A stretch of DNA of 64,000 bases from Moniliella sp. 'wahieum' (lineage: Eukaryota; Basidiomycota; Moniliellomycetes; Moniliellales; Moniliellaceae): positions 434,001-498,000 of the forward strand of contig RSEE01000035.1 of the NCBI GenBank assembly GCA_003971905.1, written 5' to 3'. Positions 52,278-63,612 of this stretch are shown here, in pieces. Under the pieces are notes generated by a model. That model was not told the origin of the DNA and did no database searches. It was given only the letters and a program-made list of their open reading frames with translations. The position numbers and the translations under genes are program-made. Numbering within the stretch: position 1 is the first letter of the stretch; each line of letters begins with the position of its first letter.

Positions 52278-54524
52278 TGTGAGGGGAGTGGAAGGGGCGA
52301 GGTGGTGGGGCAGAGCAGAGCCGAGAAGGGACGAACACAGCTGAGCTGAGCGAACGGCGGCGCAACTGCGGCAGGGGCTGCTGCTGTTGGCGCCGGCGGT
52401 TTAAGTTGAACTCGCCGTAGAAGCCGCCGCCATGTCCGCCACACTGCCCCTGTGCCCGCGTCGTTCCGCTGCAAGCGGGCACTGAGCGTCACACTCCCCG
52501 CCCAGCGACCGTTCGCCGCCAGGCACGGGGGGAGTGTGTGCACAGGCCATAGCCCAACACAAGAAGATCCGCCGACAGCGTGCTCAGCCAGCCGCTTCAA
52601 ATCATTGGGCTTCACCTCAAGCTTCAACCAACACACAAGCACAGTCTGGCCCAGCCGCTGCCAGGGCTGTCCCCGACAGCGCGGCTGACGTGCTGACGAT
52701 TGACGATTTGCCGGCGATCCACCTTAGGTACTCAGACTCACCCAGCGTCCAACAAGTTGAACAACGTTGTTGATTGAGGGTGGAGGCCAACAAAGCATTG
52801 GCCAACCCTGGCTAACCCTGGCCAACCTGAGATTGAAGCACCGAGGTACTGAGGCGTGAGGCCAGGTTGCCTCTGTGTACTGAGCTATTGGTGAGCTACT
52901 GAGCAATCAAATGATTACTGAGTACCGAGTCTCGGCGCTCAGGAGGCGCTGAGGCCGCGTGTGTGTAACCTGCTACTTGTCGACGAAATCGACGCGTCAG
53001 CGCGTCCGCTTCAAGCTTCAAGCTTCACGCGTCACGCCTTGGGCCTTGGGTCTTAGGCCTTGGCCTTATTGCCGAGGAAGGCCCAAATCAACAAACCCAC
53101 AGCATCATATCCTGTTGCGCCGTCGCGCGTCACGCGTCACGTTCGCCTCTGTGCCAAACTCGTGTGCCCCATGCTCGCCGTCGAACGGCTAGCTATAACC
53201 CGGTCTGCAAGTCAATAGAACCAACATCCAGGCCCCCGCGCGCATCACACCGATGCATGTATCATTTTGTGCCACTCAGGGCATTGGTCATTTTTGGGAC
53301 GCTGGACGGATCCTGCTCGGACGGTGTTTCCGGTCCGGCCAATGCCTTATCCCCGAGTTATAGGACCGGTCGGTGGTGTGCGGGCTTATAACTCCCCAGG
53401 ATCAAAGTCATTCAGCCTCGGCCCACGCTTGCACCACGAGGTGAGGCACTGAGTACTACTGACGAGGCACAGGTGAGGCCGGCAAGGCCGGTGACGACCT
53501 GATCGGGGTGGCTGGTGAAGCTTGAAGCTTGAAGCTTGAAGCTTGAAGCTTGAAGCTTGAAGCTTGAAGTTTAACGCGTTAACGCCTGAGTCCAGGGGGA
53601 GGAGGGCCAGGGAGGGCCTTGTTTCTTCACCGCCTGGCCGGAGTTTTCCGGGCTTAAGCCCGGGAGATGCTGAAAGAAGCGGGCGGTGTTCAATTAGTTA
53701 ATTAACCCTGCTGACCGGCCCTAAGGCCTAACCTGACCGGGCTGGGCGCTGACGCGCTGACCGGTCACGGTGACCTCCAACCGGCCATGATGGCATGATA
53801 GGGCAAGACAGAGAGGACATGATGGGTGGTGCCTGGTTGCTGAAGGAGGAGTGGAATGGAGGATGTGGTTCTGAGGAGAGGTACAGGAGGCTATGAGAAG
53901 GGTAGGGCCTTATATAGACGAGGTACCGCGGAGCTGAGGAAGCTTCCGGGCGGATAAGAGGGGTGATGACTATCACGCAGGATGGCGTGATTGGGGCATC
54001 GCCCCAACACTGGTGCATGATGCACATGATGGCGCTGCTACTGTTGCGCTATGACCAACTAGCCGCAATCAGATGGCCGCTACTGATTGAAATTGCTAGG
54101 GAGAGCATGGAGAGCGAACGAAATATCGAGTGGAAGCGGTGTTGGCCGTGAAGCTTGAAGAGAAGACACATGAGATCTGAGAGGGGACGCGAACACATGA
54201 GCGCAAAGAAAGGCGCAAGTGGCGCTCCATTTTGGCAGCGTCTAAAGGAGGCTGGCTATCCCAGCACAGCGAGATACCACACCTTTTGTCTTGAAGCTTG
54301 ATATTTTTGGTCCTACCGTCGCATCCATCTCATTTACGGAGCTCATTAAAACGCGTTTAACGTTGTGGGGCAAAGAAACGCTCTGTTGCGTCTAAACCAG
54401 CCTGTGTCCGCCTGCCGTCCATCAGGCGTGTGCTCCTTTTGTTAGCGGCACGCCTCCGATTAGGAAGCCAGGAGAGTCGCCAGCACGTCAGGATCCTCTC
54501 TGGCTCCCTCCATTCGCTTCTAAA
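52278..54524. other. Repeat-rich gene-poor region
   Basis: No supported gene. It holds CTCAGTA-type motifs (52724-52935), CGCGTCA heptamers (53020-53040, 53126-53140), the TTGAAGC array (53516-53571) and GACCGGTCACGG (53757-53770). Among a few ORFs none has coding character. Confidence 0.55.
53516..53571. repeat. Tandem heptamer array (TTGAAGC)n
   Basis: Seven to eight perfect copies of TTGAAGC. Because AAGCTT is palindromic, the array reads almost alike on both strands. The same motif occurs in one to three copies at 7355-7383, 41680-41703, 53010-53025, 54150-54160, 54290-54302 and 55148-55165. Confidence 0.92.
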
Positions 54525-54900
54525 CTAGATGTAGCGCGCGTGCATATGATTGAGCGCACGGTAGACATCCGAGCGGTGAACGGTGAATAGCGGTGAGCTA
54601 TCTCCAACAAGGCCCATCTGATCCGTTAATTCTTTCGACATAGTATCCTCGCTTCGGCTAAACCAAGGGGAAGCAAGGCTCTGCATAAAGCCACTGTGGT
54701 ACTTGGCGTCCTTGCCGCATTCCGTTCTCTCCCTCCGGCGTACCAAACGTGTATTTGCAGTTTTCTCACGTTCCACTTTCCGGTACGCAGCCATAGCCTC
54801 CATCGTGTTCGAGTCCCATACACATAGAGTGTGGTCCACCCCCATTCCTGATCATGGCAATGCGCCAGACCCCATCACTCAGTATTGGTGTGCATTCTCG
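54525..54900 (-). CDS. Possible gene fragment
   Basis: Not recognised. Minus-strand frame from about 54900 to 54525 reads PILSDGVWRIAMIRNGG, VDHTLCVWDSNTMEAMAAYR, EDTMSKELTDQMGLVGDSSP and ends ALNHMHARYI. The codon pattern looks coding. The piece VDHTLCVWDSNT vaguely resembles the end of a WD repeat but is too short to claim. No start or upstream partner is evident, and TTGAAGC motifs lie nearby. It could be a relic. Confidence 0.3.
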
Positions 54901-55463
54901 TCGCCGTCCTCGCACACCTCTCGCCTTTTCATCCTCATCCTCTCAGCTTTTGAAACAGGCGGACACGCGCAGCAGAGGCTTGCCTTTGTGGAGTTGGTGG
55001 GGCCAACTGGGACGGCCTGGGACGGTCCTTCTCAAGTTGGCCACGTTGCGGCGTGGATAAACTCGATAAACGTAGCTACCTCAGCCATACGGTGGGAATG
55101 GGAGACAAGAGTGGGTGGGCTTGGGTGGCTGCGTAGACTATGTGCATCTCTTGAAGCTTGAGCTTGAACATCGATCAGGGCGGGCGTGCTAGGGTTGGGT
55201 CGGCTGTTCTGTGTCCGCAGGGTGTGGGCACGGGGGCGCACGGTGGGGCATGCGCGCGGAGTTCCGCAGCCGAGGGGGCTGCGGGCACACCAGCAGTGTG
55301 CGCGTGGGCTGGCGCGGCGCTCTGTTAGGTAAGGCATGGCGTCTCCCCGAGCGCGAGCGACCATATCAGGACTGCGGGGCTTGCCGGTGGCCTCGCTCTG
55401 CTCCTGCCCTCCTATTTCTGCTCCAACCACCCACCACCACCACCTGCCCTCCACCCCTCCACC

Positions 55464-57491
55464 ATGGCCTCGCCCCCCACCTCCCAGTTCGCCAACCTCT
55501 CTTTCGGCCCGGGCGCGCCCTCGACACCGCCTGTGCCCAGCACCGCCTACTTTTCCGGCCCGCCTCCCCCGCCTGTGCCCGGCGGCTCGCCCTCGCTTTC
55601 TTTGTCGTCCCCCCCCCGGCTTCCCTGGGGTCTGCCTTCGCCCCCGCCCCCGCTGTCGCACCCCCGACCAACGAGATGCTGGCCAACCCATTTCCCGAGG
55701 AGGAAGATCAAGAGGCCATGGCGCCAGTGCCCACGGTTGAAAAAGAAGCAACTCACAACCAACTGACCGCGCCCCTCCCTGATCTTCCCGCGCTAGACCA
55801 AGAGCGCGAGAAGGCGCTAGCACTGGGCGAGCCAGCTCGGATTCTTAACTGGATCCGCGATGTGATTCGTTACCTCGAGCGCGACCCGGATGGCAGCCGT
55901 CGCGCAAATCCGCAGATGGATGTGCTGATTCAGGAGGCTGCTCAATGGGTACGTGATACCTTGTCTTTTCTGATTTTACATGCCCTTCTGAGATGAAAGG
56001 TAGGAAAGTGCTACGAGTACTAATCATTTTTGCTTGCTGTCGACAGGTAACTCGCCTGGCAGAGAACCAAAACATTCCGCCTACCGTGCAAGCAGAGGCC
56101 CTGCTGGTGCGGGGCGACCTGCGTGGCTCGGGAAGCATGTTCCCCCGCCAGTTCCGCAAGAGTCTGCGGGGGGCATTTGCGGACTATGACCGTGCCCGGC
56201 GCGGATGCCCAATGGCCTGGATGCGGATCGGGAGGGAGTACGAGTCGATTAAGGATATTGCTCAGGCGCGCAAGGCGTACCAACATGGCGTGGCCTTAGG
56301 CGATTTAGGGTGCCAGTATCGCATTGCCATGGCCTATCTAATGGGCCAGCTGGAGTTGGCTCCGAATCACGCTGAGGCACTCTCCCTCCTCCGTCAGGCG
56401 GCCGACCAGGTAACCCTGGATACCCCCCAACCGGCTTTCATCTACGGCATGGTCCTGATGCAAGAGTTTGAGGCATTGACCATCGATCCTCAGCTGCTTC
56501 ACGCTTCGGTATCTCGAGGTGGGAGCGGTCGGTCGATCGAGGCGGAGGCTGAATATTACATTGCAAAGGCAGCCTATTTGCACTTCTATCAAGCTCAACT
56601 CAAAATGGGCTGGGCGTACGAGAATGCTCAACTCGACCTTCCGTTTGACCCACTTTTGTCGGTGCAGTGGTACAGCCTGGCATCCCAAGGTGGGCAGGTG
56701 GAGGCGGACATGGCATTGAGCAAGTGGTTCCTCTGTGGCGCAGAAAATTGTTTCGAGGTGAACGAATCGTTGGCCTTCCAGTTTGCCGAAAGGGCGGCCA
56801 GCAGCAACCTGCCCACTGCGCTCTTTGCCATGGGGTACTACCGCGAGACAGGTGTCGGGTGCGACAAAGACCTCGAAGCAGCCAAGGTGTGGTACAACAA
56901 AGCGGCGCAGGCGGGGAACCAAGATGCCAAGGACCGCCTCACCGCCCTAGTGGGGACCCAAGCTACTGCTGATGGCTTCTCGAGGCAGCAGCACCAGCAG
57001 AACCTAAACAAGACCATCCAGCGCTCCCGTACGCTCGCTGCCCAGCGAACCATTGCCCGGCGGCAAAAGCAAAACTCGGGTGCGGTCCCCACCGCCCAGC
57101 AAGCCAACACCCATGTTCCAGCGACACCGGCACTGCCTCACTCGCCCCCTACAGTTCAGGGAAGGAACGAGGCGAACGTCCCCCGATGCCTTCTGCTGCC
57201 CCGCGGAAAAGCTCGCAGGGTCGCATCGCGTCTAACCCGGGAAGCCAGATGCAGCAGGAACCGTTGCGGCGGAAACAGACGTTGTCGATGGCACAAGCTG
57301 CAGCCGGAGGTGGGCGCTACGGTCGCGGTGGTCGAACTGGAAGGGGGGCCGACCGTGCTTCTCCGGCAGCTTATGGGTCGGTGCAGAACGATCCGCCACG
57401 TCAAGCTGCGACGGGGCCCAAGTACAGCACATTTTCTGACATGGGCTTCCACCCCAAGAAGAACGATGACCGTGACTGTATTGTGATGTGA
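55464..57491 (+). CDS. SKT5: Chitin synthase activator, SEL1-repeat, prenylated (Skt5/Chs4 type)
   Basis: Activates or anchors chitin synthase III at the plasma membrane/bud neck. Start ATG at 55464 (context caccATGGCC). N-terminal Pro-rich disorder, then EKALALGEPARILNWIRDVI. SEL1-like TPR repeats span 56060-56970: CPMAWMRIGREYESIKDIAQ, ARKAYQHGVALGDLGCQYRI, LKMGWAYENAQLDLPFDPLL, LPTALFAMGYYRETGVGCDK and DLEAAKVWYNKAAQAGNQDA. A basic Ser/Gln-rich tail ends HPKKNDDRDCIVM, a CaaX box like that of yeast Skt5. Intron 55949-56046 (98 nt) joins QW to VTRLAENQN. Slips occur in the C9 run at 55609-55617 and near 57170. About 640 residues. Confidence 0.9.
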
Positions 57492-58460
57492 GGACAGTCA
57501 CTCCTTTTCCCCTACAGCCTACCACCCTGCGCCGCAATCGCCCAATCTTTTTTTCCAATGGACAGTCACCCCCTTCCTTCTCCTTTCCCTTGGAGAGATT
57601 GGTTCCGACAGCATACCCCGCACTGTTATCACTCTATGATACTCTTCCCTTGACGGTGACTGATTTACCCCTTTTTTCCGCGCTGAGCGCTCAGGCTGAG
57701 CGCTGTGACCGATGCAAAAGCCTCGGGATATAGTGCTGATACACCTCCTATAGCGTTGGCCGGCTTTCCCCTTTATAGAATCTCTCTCTCTCGCTGTCTC
57801 AGGCCTCGTCGGCCTCCTCCGACGGTGAACTTGATACCCTTCTGTCCGAGTTAAACGTTAAAGGGGCTTACCACAGTGCTGAGTCGGTCGGCAGTTACGC
57901 GTTACGATAGCACCTCCGGAAAAGGATAGACGGCGGGTGATATATTGATGTGACGTGTGACGTGTGGAGGAGACGATCGCATATACCACCTAGCCGACGC
58001 CGTAAAGCCGCAACAGTATGGAGGGGCCACTCAGCGCCCAGTTCTGTCTGGCGGGTGCAGCCCCCCCTTTCCTTCTCCCTTTCTCCCTGTGAACGAGTGG
58101 CTTGTGTCTCATGGATATCACCACGCTCTTCGCTCAACTCTTCGTAACCTCGTTCCCGCTCCTCTTGCGACCATCCGATTACCTCGACTAGCCCTCTATA
58201 GCTTGAGAACTGAGCGTCGAATACAGTCATTAGCACCCGCGACGCACCAATACTGTGGTGGCTGTGGGTTGGGGCGGAGACATTATGATGCAGGAGCTCT
58301 GATAGCGTTCCTGCAGCTCGCTCTGTCCTTCTCCTTCTCTCCTACCTCGGTCCGTTAAGACATACTTGAACGGCATGTCCTGCGTTCTTTTTGCCCGTGG
58401 GAACGTCGATCGGTGTGCTGTTATACGTCCATCGGCGACTTTGTCGGACGTGCTCTCTCT

Positions 58461-58500
<40 letters not shown>

Positions 58501-58900
58501 CTCGCTGCCACAATGCCACTCACCGAAATGTCTTGCGTAACCTGCGACAAGGCTACGCTGAGCCTTCAAGCTTTAAGTTTCACTAGCTTCGGAGCTGATC
58601 ATCAGCTCCAACCGTACCTGTGGATCGCGCCGTCTCTCAGCTCTCCCGTGTCTATGAGGATACGATATCTGTACCTAGTATTTATATAGTACCCACCCCA
58701 TTAATTCCACCAGGGGCTTGTGACCTTTGCATCTGTTTTCCTTCTCCCTCCCATATTCCTCAGTTTGTGGGTGCACGAGACCTGCAAAAGAAAGACCAGG
58801 AAGCCCCATGATTGATAAGATGCGATGACAGTACATCCCCCGTTTGCAAGAAAAATATATATAGGGGAAATGGAGCGTGCCAGGCATTTATACATTACCA
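57492..58900. other. Gene-free stretch with CT microsatellite
   Basis: 3' flank of SKT5 and further intergenic DNA. Contains GAGCGCT repeats near 57685-57705 and a CT tract at 58452-58504. No coding signal. Confidence 0.5.
58452..58504. repeat. CT dinucleotide microsatellite
   Basis: About 53 bases of (CT)n with two TT interruptions. It makes the overlapping minus ORFs Arg/Glu-rich. Confidence 0.9.
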
Positions 58901-59770
58901 CACCGCAGTAATGTTTCCTTAGCCTAATGATAACAGACACGTCATATGTGTTGCTCGTACTTCTAGTAGAATGACTTTGTTGATGGGAAGGTAGGATCAT
59001 TGTAAGGGTCTGGGGAGGGGGGGCGATGGAGCCGCCAACAGAGCCGGCAGGCGTGGATGTCTGGGTGCCACTAGAGCCGGCACGCGCGGTGTGGACGCGC
59101 GCTCCACACTTCATCCCCGGGCGCAAGAGAGCGCATCGGGTATTGCAACCCGCGCCGCCCGGGCCGGCTGCGATCGCAGGGGCGGAAATTTTGACGGCCG
59201 GGATTACGACGGTGGTACGGCAAGCCACTACCGCCGGCTTGCTCGTTCGCACCCATCAACGTGTGCGGGGAAGCGCAGACGGGTCTGAGTCGGTGCCGGG
59301 ATTGCTGGGTGTGTTCGGAGGCAGTGTTACGCCTGCAGTACGTTTGCCGTAAGCGCAGCACAGCAGCCGTGCGGACCCCTGCGAACCCTTCGCTTCGCAT
59401 CCGCACTCGGCCGCCCTGACCCCAGGTAGGGTCCAGCCAAGCCACAGTATTCGAGAGCATTGGCAATTGATTTGACGCGGCCTGCCGCAGTCTTGCCGCA
59501 CCACAGTGTTATGTAGATGTGCCCCCAGGCACCGTCCCTGTCCCGTGGAGCAACGCGCAAGTAACGCGAGTGCCATCCTGTAGCGTGCGTGCAACGCCCC
59601 CCTTTCGGTATCTCCACGGTCCCTGCAGACGTCCTTTTCCAGGCCAGCAACCGTATGGACAAACCCGGAAGAGGGATCATCCGTGCGTAAGCAGTGCCGG
59701 TGGGCTTTGGTGCCTGTCCTCCTACTTTCCCGCAATAAACACTCCATCTCATCATGCATTATATTACGCA
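58901..59770 (-). CDS. Possible small Cys-containing protein
   Basis: Not recognised and of uncertain strand. Minus-strand pieces with coding look: SRYLRVAPRDRDGAWGHIYI, LWCGKTAAGRVKSIANALEY (59480-59570), then AGVTLPPNTPSNPGTDSDPS near 59300, then KPAVVACRTTVVIPAVKISA PAIAAGPGGAGCNTRCALL near 59120-59240, in different frames. The plus strand is also open at 59026-59352. If real it needs two or more frame joins. Short hydrophobic and Cys-rich parts could belong to a secreted protein. Confidence 0.25.
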
Positions 59771-60123
59771 TTAGATCGGGTATACCCTTGGCGCGACTGA
59801 GATGCCCTGGCCGTGTGGTGCATCGCTGACGATGCCGGAGCGTAGTATGTGGCAATGCTACTTCCAGGTGGGATGGATGAGATCGATGAGATATACCTAT
59901 ACGGTGCGGCTCTGTAACGAGCCTTCCGCTCATCAGGCGGTGAGTAATGAAAAGGTAAGGTGAGATCACTAGTCACTCCGGACGGTGGGGCGGTTCCATG
60001 AGCCGCCCTCTGCGGGATACACGCGTATATATATATATTTCTGCCCGATAAAGGCCCTCGTCCACCCTTCCAATTTTGCTCTCTTCGCCTCTTCCACCAT
60101 CCAACACTCTCACTGCTTTGTCC

Positions 60124-61430
60124 ATGACCTCCGCACACACAGTAGCGGATCCGAATTCCCTGGACGGAAAGTCTTCCGTTTTGCATCCCGCCTGGCCAAC
60201 AACTGCAGTAAGTGGGCATTGTCTCCAGATTGGAGTAGTGTGCGAGAACCTGACACTCCATGTCCAGCAGTACGATGGTGGAGGAGATCTTAATGTCGGG
60301 GTTGGGCGCGGGTCAGTGAGCAGCGCTAGTTCTGACAAGACATTGGTCTCCCATGCATCGTCCAGCAAACAATTGGACAATGGCAACAAGACAGGGCCTA
60401 CGCTCACCAAAAAGTCCCATGCTAAGAAACGAGAGCCAGGGCACATCAAGCGGCCTCCCAACGCATTTATGCTTTTCCGTTCCTGGTTCCTTAAGTCAGA
60501 TGAGCTGCCCAAGGTCACCCAAATGAGCGAAGCATCGCAGATCCTCGGTGCGGTTTGGCACAATCTACCAGCCCCCGAGCGACGCGAGTGGCATGCTCGG
60601 TCGGACGAAAAGACGAGGGAACACGCGCGCATGTACCCAAATCGACGGAAGTCTAAGCTGCCCCAAACCTCGTGCGCTTCGGGCAGCATGTCATCACCAA
60701 GGAAGCCGGATGGGGCGGAGAACGGCCCACCAGGTGTTCCCCCAACGCATCGCTAGAGACGCGAACTCTGGCTTACGTCATCTTGGTTCTTCGCGAACTA
60801 GAGCACGATGGGGCCGCCTTGGAGAAGGTCAGGCAAGCACGGGGAGAAACTCGACGAATGCGCCGTGCACGTTTGGAAGGGTCAGTCGAGGACATCGCCC
60901 GGCTCGAGGCGCGGCAGCGCAACCGTATTGCTCGACGCCAAAAGAAGCAACTGGAGAATGAAAAGGAGAAGGCTACGCCTTCATCCCTGCCTCTGGCGCA
61001 ACCCATTGCGGCCTCTGTCGATCCACATCTAACCCCCCAGGGTCATCATGGGCAGATTCCCCCGCCTTGCATTTACCCATTGTCACTTCCATTCTCTTCG
61101 GAGCTCACTCCTATTACGGGAAATTCCCCTATACCTTCCTTGCCACCGCCAATGGTCTTTCCCAACACTCTGCCGCCCATCCCAGAGCCCGCGCCCACTT
61201 CCATCATGGATCCTTTTTACCCTCTCCTTCCGTCGGATCTCACTGCACTGGCTCCGAACTCCATGCCGTCCCTGTCATCCACGCAGGTGATAGGCAACGA
61301 AACAGGACCTGGATTCAGCCCAGGCCACCCCATACCCATCACCCCATCATTCCCTCCCGATCTCACTTGTCACGGGCCAAGGCGGGATGGCAAGCCCGGC
61401 GGCGCCGGTGTGCGCCCTTCGCCATCCTAA
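60124..61430 (+). CDS. HMG-box transcription factor (fungal MATA/STE11-like type)
   Basis: Sequence-specific DNA-binding regulator; fungal proteins of this type control mating and pheromone response (for example Prf1, Mat2, Ste11), though others do not. Likely start ATG at 60124 (MTSAHTVADPNS); an upstream in-frame ATG at 60076 also exists. HMG box at 60440-60640: HIKRPPNAFMLFRSWFLKSD, QMSEASQILGAVWHNLPAPE, RREWHARSDEKTREHARMYP. After it a one-base slip near 60666 (A run) shifts to FGQHVITKEAGWGGERPTRC. A basic coiled segment RRMRRARLEGSVEDIARLEA RQRNRIARRQKKQ follows, then a Pro/Ser/Leu-rich tail, stop at 61430. The ORF at 62301-62720 could be a further exon. Confidence 0.8.
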
Positions 61431-61589
61431 CCCGTCCCAGTTGGTCAATGGTTCGGATCCGACCTGATCCGATCTGCAAGCTGAGGCCTGTCTGCTCGAT
61501 CTGATCAAAGTGCCCGCTCCCAAGTCTTATTCCAAGTCCACCTCGTGGTTGGCGCAAACGCCAGCGCGATTATCAAGTCTACGTACTCA

Positions 61590-61731
61590 GCGACAATAGT
61601 CGCCTTCCGCCTCAGTGAATTGGGAACCTCTCAGTTTCGTCGCTCCCCGCTCCCCCGTTGTGTTTCTTGCGACGCTAGTCGCCCCGTGCTTGTTGATCTT
61701 ACTCTCTGTGTCTGATAGCGACGCTAGTCGC
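61590..61731. promoter_or_regulatory. Three GCGAC-N4-GTCGC inverted repeats
   Basis: Copies at 61590-61603 (spacer AATA), 61669-61682 (GCTA) and 61718-61731 (GCTA). The last two continue into CCCC. Perfect 5-bp arms with a 4-base spacer are consistent with a dimer-binding operator, but no factor is known. Confidence 0.35.
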
Positions 61732-62030
61732 CCCATGTTTCTCTTACCTTTCTAGGCTGTCCGTGCGGCAGCCGTCTCCCTTGTTCTCCCCTGTTCCCCG
61801 TTCCCCCTCTGTTGCTTTGTTTCCCTTTTAGTTCCCCTGCCTGTTAGCAATGGTTCGTGGCTTTCCCCCACGGTCCATCTTCGTCAACCTTCGTCCCCTT
61901 GCCTTCTCGCCTGTTCACCCCTTCACCCCCTGCCCGCTCCTCGTCAATTGATTCAGTACAGGCACAACCCCTCCCGCTCTTAGTCGCCTCTCGACTCGCG
62001 GCGTAGATCGCCAGCCCTCGTCCTCGTCCT

Positions 62031-62054
62031 CAGCACTCAGTACTCAGTACTCAG
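62031..62054. repeat. Heptamer run (CTCAGTA)n
   Basis: Three to four units, ending in a partial copy. The same heptamer or its complement TACTGAG is scattered at 52724-52935 and 53445-53460. Confidence 0.75.
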
Positions 62055-62300
62055 TTCCCCTAGTCCGCGTGAGCCCTCCTTGTGCCGCGCCTCGGTCCCG
62101 CCCAGTTTAGCCGCGTGTGATACTGTCCTTCGCCACGCCGCTCCCGTCTCAGCCCAGCCTCAGTTCAGCAGCGTGGGTCCTCCGCTGCCTTCCCCTTCCC
62201 CGAGCCCGAAGGCTTCAGACACGCTACTGCCGCCCAAGCCGGTGCTACGCAGCCTTGCCACACTTGCAGCCGCCTCTGCTATACGCCGAGAGGCCTCTCC

Positions 62301-62720
62301 TTGTCCCTAGCTCCGCAGCGGACCCACCAACCAGCCCAAGCGCGTAACTACCGTGAGTCGTCCTTAGGACCCCAAGGGATTGTACCCCTTAAACCCCCGG
62401 GGCGGGCCCCCAGGTGGCGCCCGCCCCATGACATCACTGTCGGAGATACTGCATTTGCAGATATGCTACGTGACTGTGGGGCGAATCTTGTCTTTACGCC
62501 GGATTTGCAGACCGTGCAGAACCCCAACCCACTCCCCGGCTTCACGTCTTCAACCGTGTTGAATACCAACACCCTTGACCCACCGACACAGGAGGTCAAT
62601 GTCATCAACAACCCCCTCTTCTCGTTTGACTGGTCCTTTTATGGTGACAATCCCACCGTCGCGCCGGAGCTGGAAGACAATGACCCGCTCCGAGAAATCA
62701 TGTCTCTGACACCGTATTAG
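62301..62720 (+). CDS. Acidic ORF, possible activator C-terminus
   Basis: Not recognised. Frame with good coding look: ITVGDTAFADMLRDCGANLV, FTPDLQTVQNPNPLPGFTSS, NVINNPLFSFDWSFYGDNPT, ending DPLREIMSLTPY at 62720. Acidic/aromatic composition near the end resembles transcriptional activation domains. It may be the last exon of the HMG-box gene, with 870 bases of uncertain sequence between, or a separate small gene whose start is unclear. No clean splice acceptor can be chosen. Confidence 0.45.
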   Translation: MSLAPQRTHQPAQARNYRESSLGPQGIVPLKPPGRAPRWRPPHDITVGDTAFADMLRDCGANLVFTPDLQTVQNPNPLPGFTSSTVLNTNTLDPPTQEVNVINNPLFSFDWSFYGDNPTVAPELEDNDPLREIMSLTPY

Positions 62721-63210
62721 GTTCCTGTCCCTCTTTCGTCCTGCTCCCTCCCCCTTTTATCATCCGAGAGAAGGGGGTTGGGCTTAAAGCCTAGGCGGAC
62801 TCATCCTATTCTTCCTTGGCCAATTCTCCATCATATCGCCTAGTCATCCCTGGCAGCGTATCTACCGTTCTTTCCTCTAACTTCCTGCGTGGTTTATATG
62901 CTTGCCTGTGTGGTGCTTTTTGCATTGATTCTTGTTTGAAGATAAGTTTCCTCTTTTCTTACGCGCTTCCTTTATGCTCTCTGCATCTTCAACGATTGTA
63001 CGAGCTCCAATTCTCACTCCTTGAAGCTCGTCATAATACCAACGCTCACCATCTATACGATGAATTCAACGTCCCCCTCCCCCATATGGCCACGCATTCT
63101 CTTTCCCAACAGAAGCCTTTGTTGATACTGATATCTCACTCATATTGTTGCTTTTTTCATATAAAAGCAGAAGGGACGGTTCTTGCTGTATGGTAGAGCA
63201 ACAGAGATCC
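62721..63210. other. Gene-free stretch
   Basis: AT-richer than the rest of the window. No coding signal or array noticed. Confidence 0.4.
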
Positions 63211-63612
63211 CTATACTGTGAGCGTTCCAAACGAAACGAAGGACAAGGCGGCGGCGGGGGATGTGTAGAATGTCAGGCCTGTCAGGCTTGAATTGTGAGA
63301 AACTTCGAGCTCTCGCAACGTGCTGAACGCGTTCAGATCTACATATGTATCCGTGCGGGGCCTGTGGCGCCCTTCCTCGACGGCGTAACAACCGCCTCTT
63401 AGCTGTTCCCAAGACCGGTTGGTGAGAACCGCGCACAGAAAAAGCGCCATCCTCAAATCGTCTCTGATGCTCTCTTCGGTGTGGGCGGCACAGGGCGGTA
63501 CCTGCGGCACCCGTCGCCTCTCCAAAACCACTTGTCCCCATGGTCATCGGTCACATGGCACCTGTAAGATCTAGGACCGACGTTGGCCCGAGCGCCCAAC
63601 GCACTCAGCCAC
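63211..63612 (-). CDS. Small hypothetical protein
   Basis: Not recognised. Minus-strand pieces: LSALGARANVGPRSYRCHVT and DDHGDKWFWRGDGCRRYRP upstream (63450-63610), then AAHTEESIRDDLRMALFLCA, VLTNRSWEQLRGGCYAVEEG and LNAFSTLRELEVSHNSSLTG, ending FVSFGTLTV at 63211. A frame change near 63480 is needed. Codon look is fair. GTCACAT heptamers at 63607-63637 overlap the upstream end. The rest to 64000 shows no gene. Confidence 0.35.

Larger units (their letters stand above)
61431..62300. other. Pyrimidine-rich spacer with inverted repeats and CTCAGTA heptamers
   Basis: Rich in C/T runs of the kind found in fungal promoters or leaders. Contains three GCGAC-N4-GTCGC inverted repeats and a CTCAGTA run at 62031-62054. 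The ORF 62080-62310 has slight coding look (AACDTVLRHAAPVSAQPQFS) but cannot be joined. Confidence 0.45.

Noticed and set aside
53580-53720. Palindromic GC-rich stretch near 53.6 kb as a transposon end
   Set aside because: No paired terminal inverted repeat, target duplication or transposase was found around it.
54800-54825. Possible tRNA B box (GTTCGAGTCCC)
   Set aside because: No acceptor, D or anticodon arm can be folded upstream; it lies within a coding-like frame.
58230-58569. Arg/Glu-rich minus ORFs near 58.4 kb
   Set aside because: Translation of the CT microsatellite.
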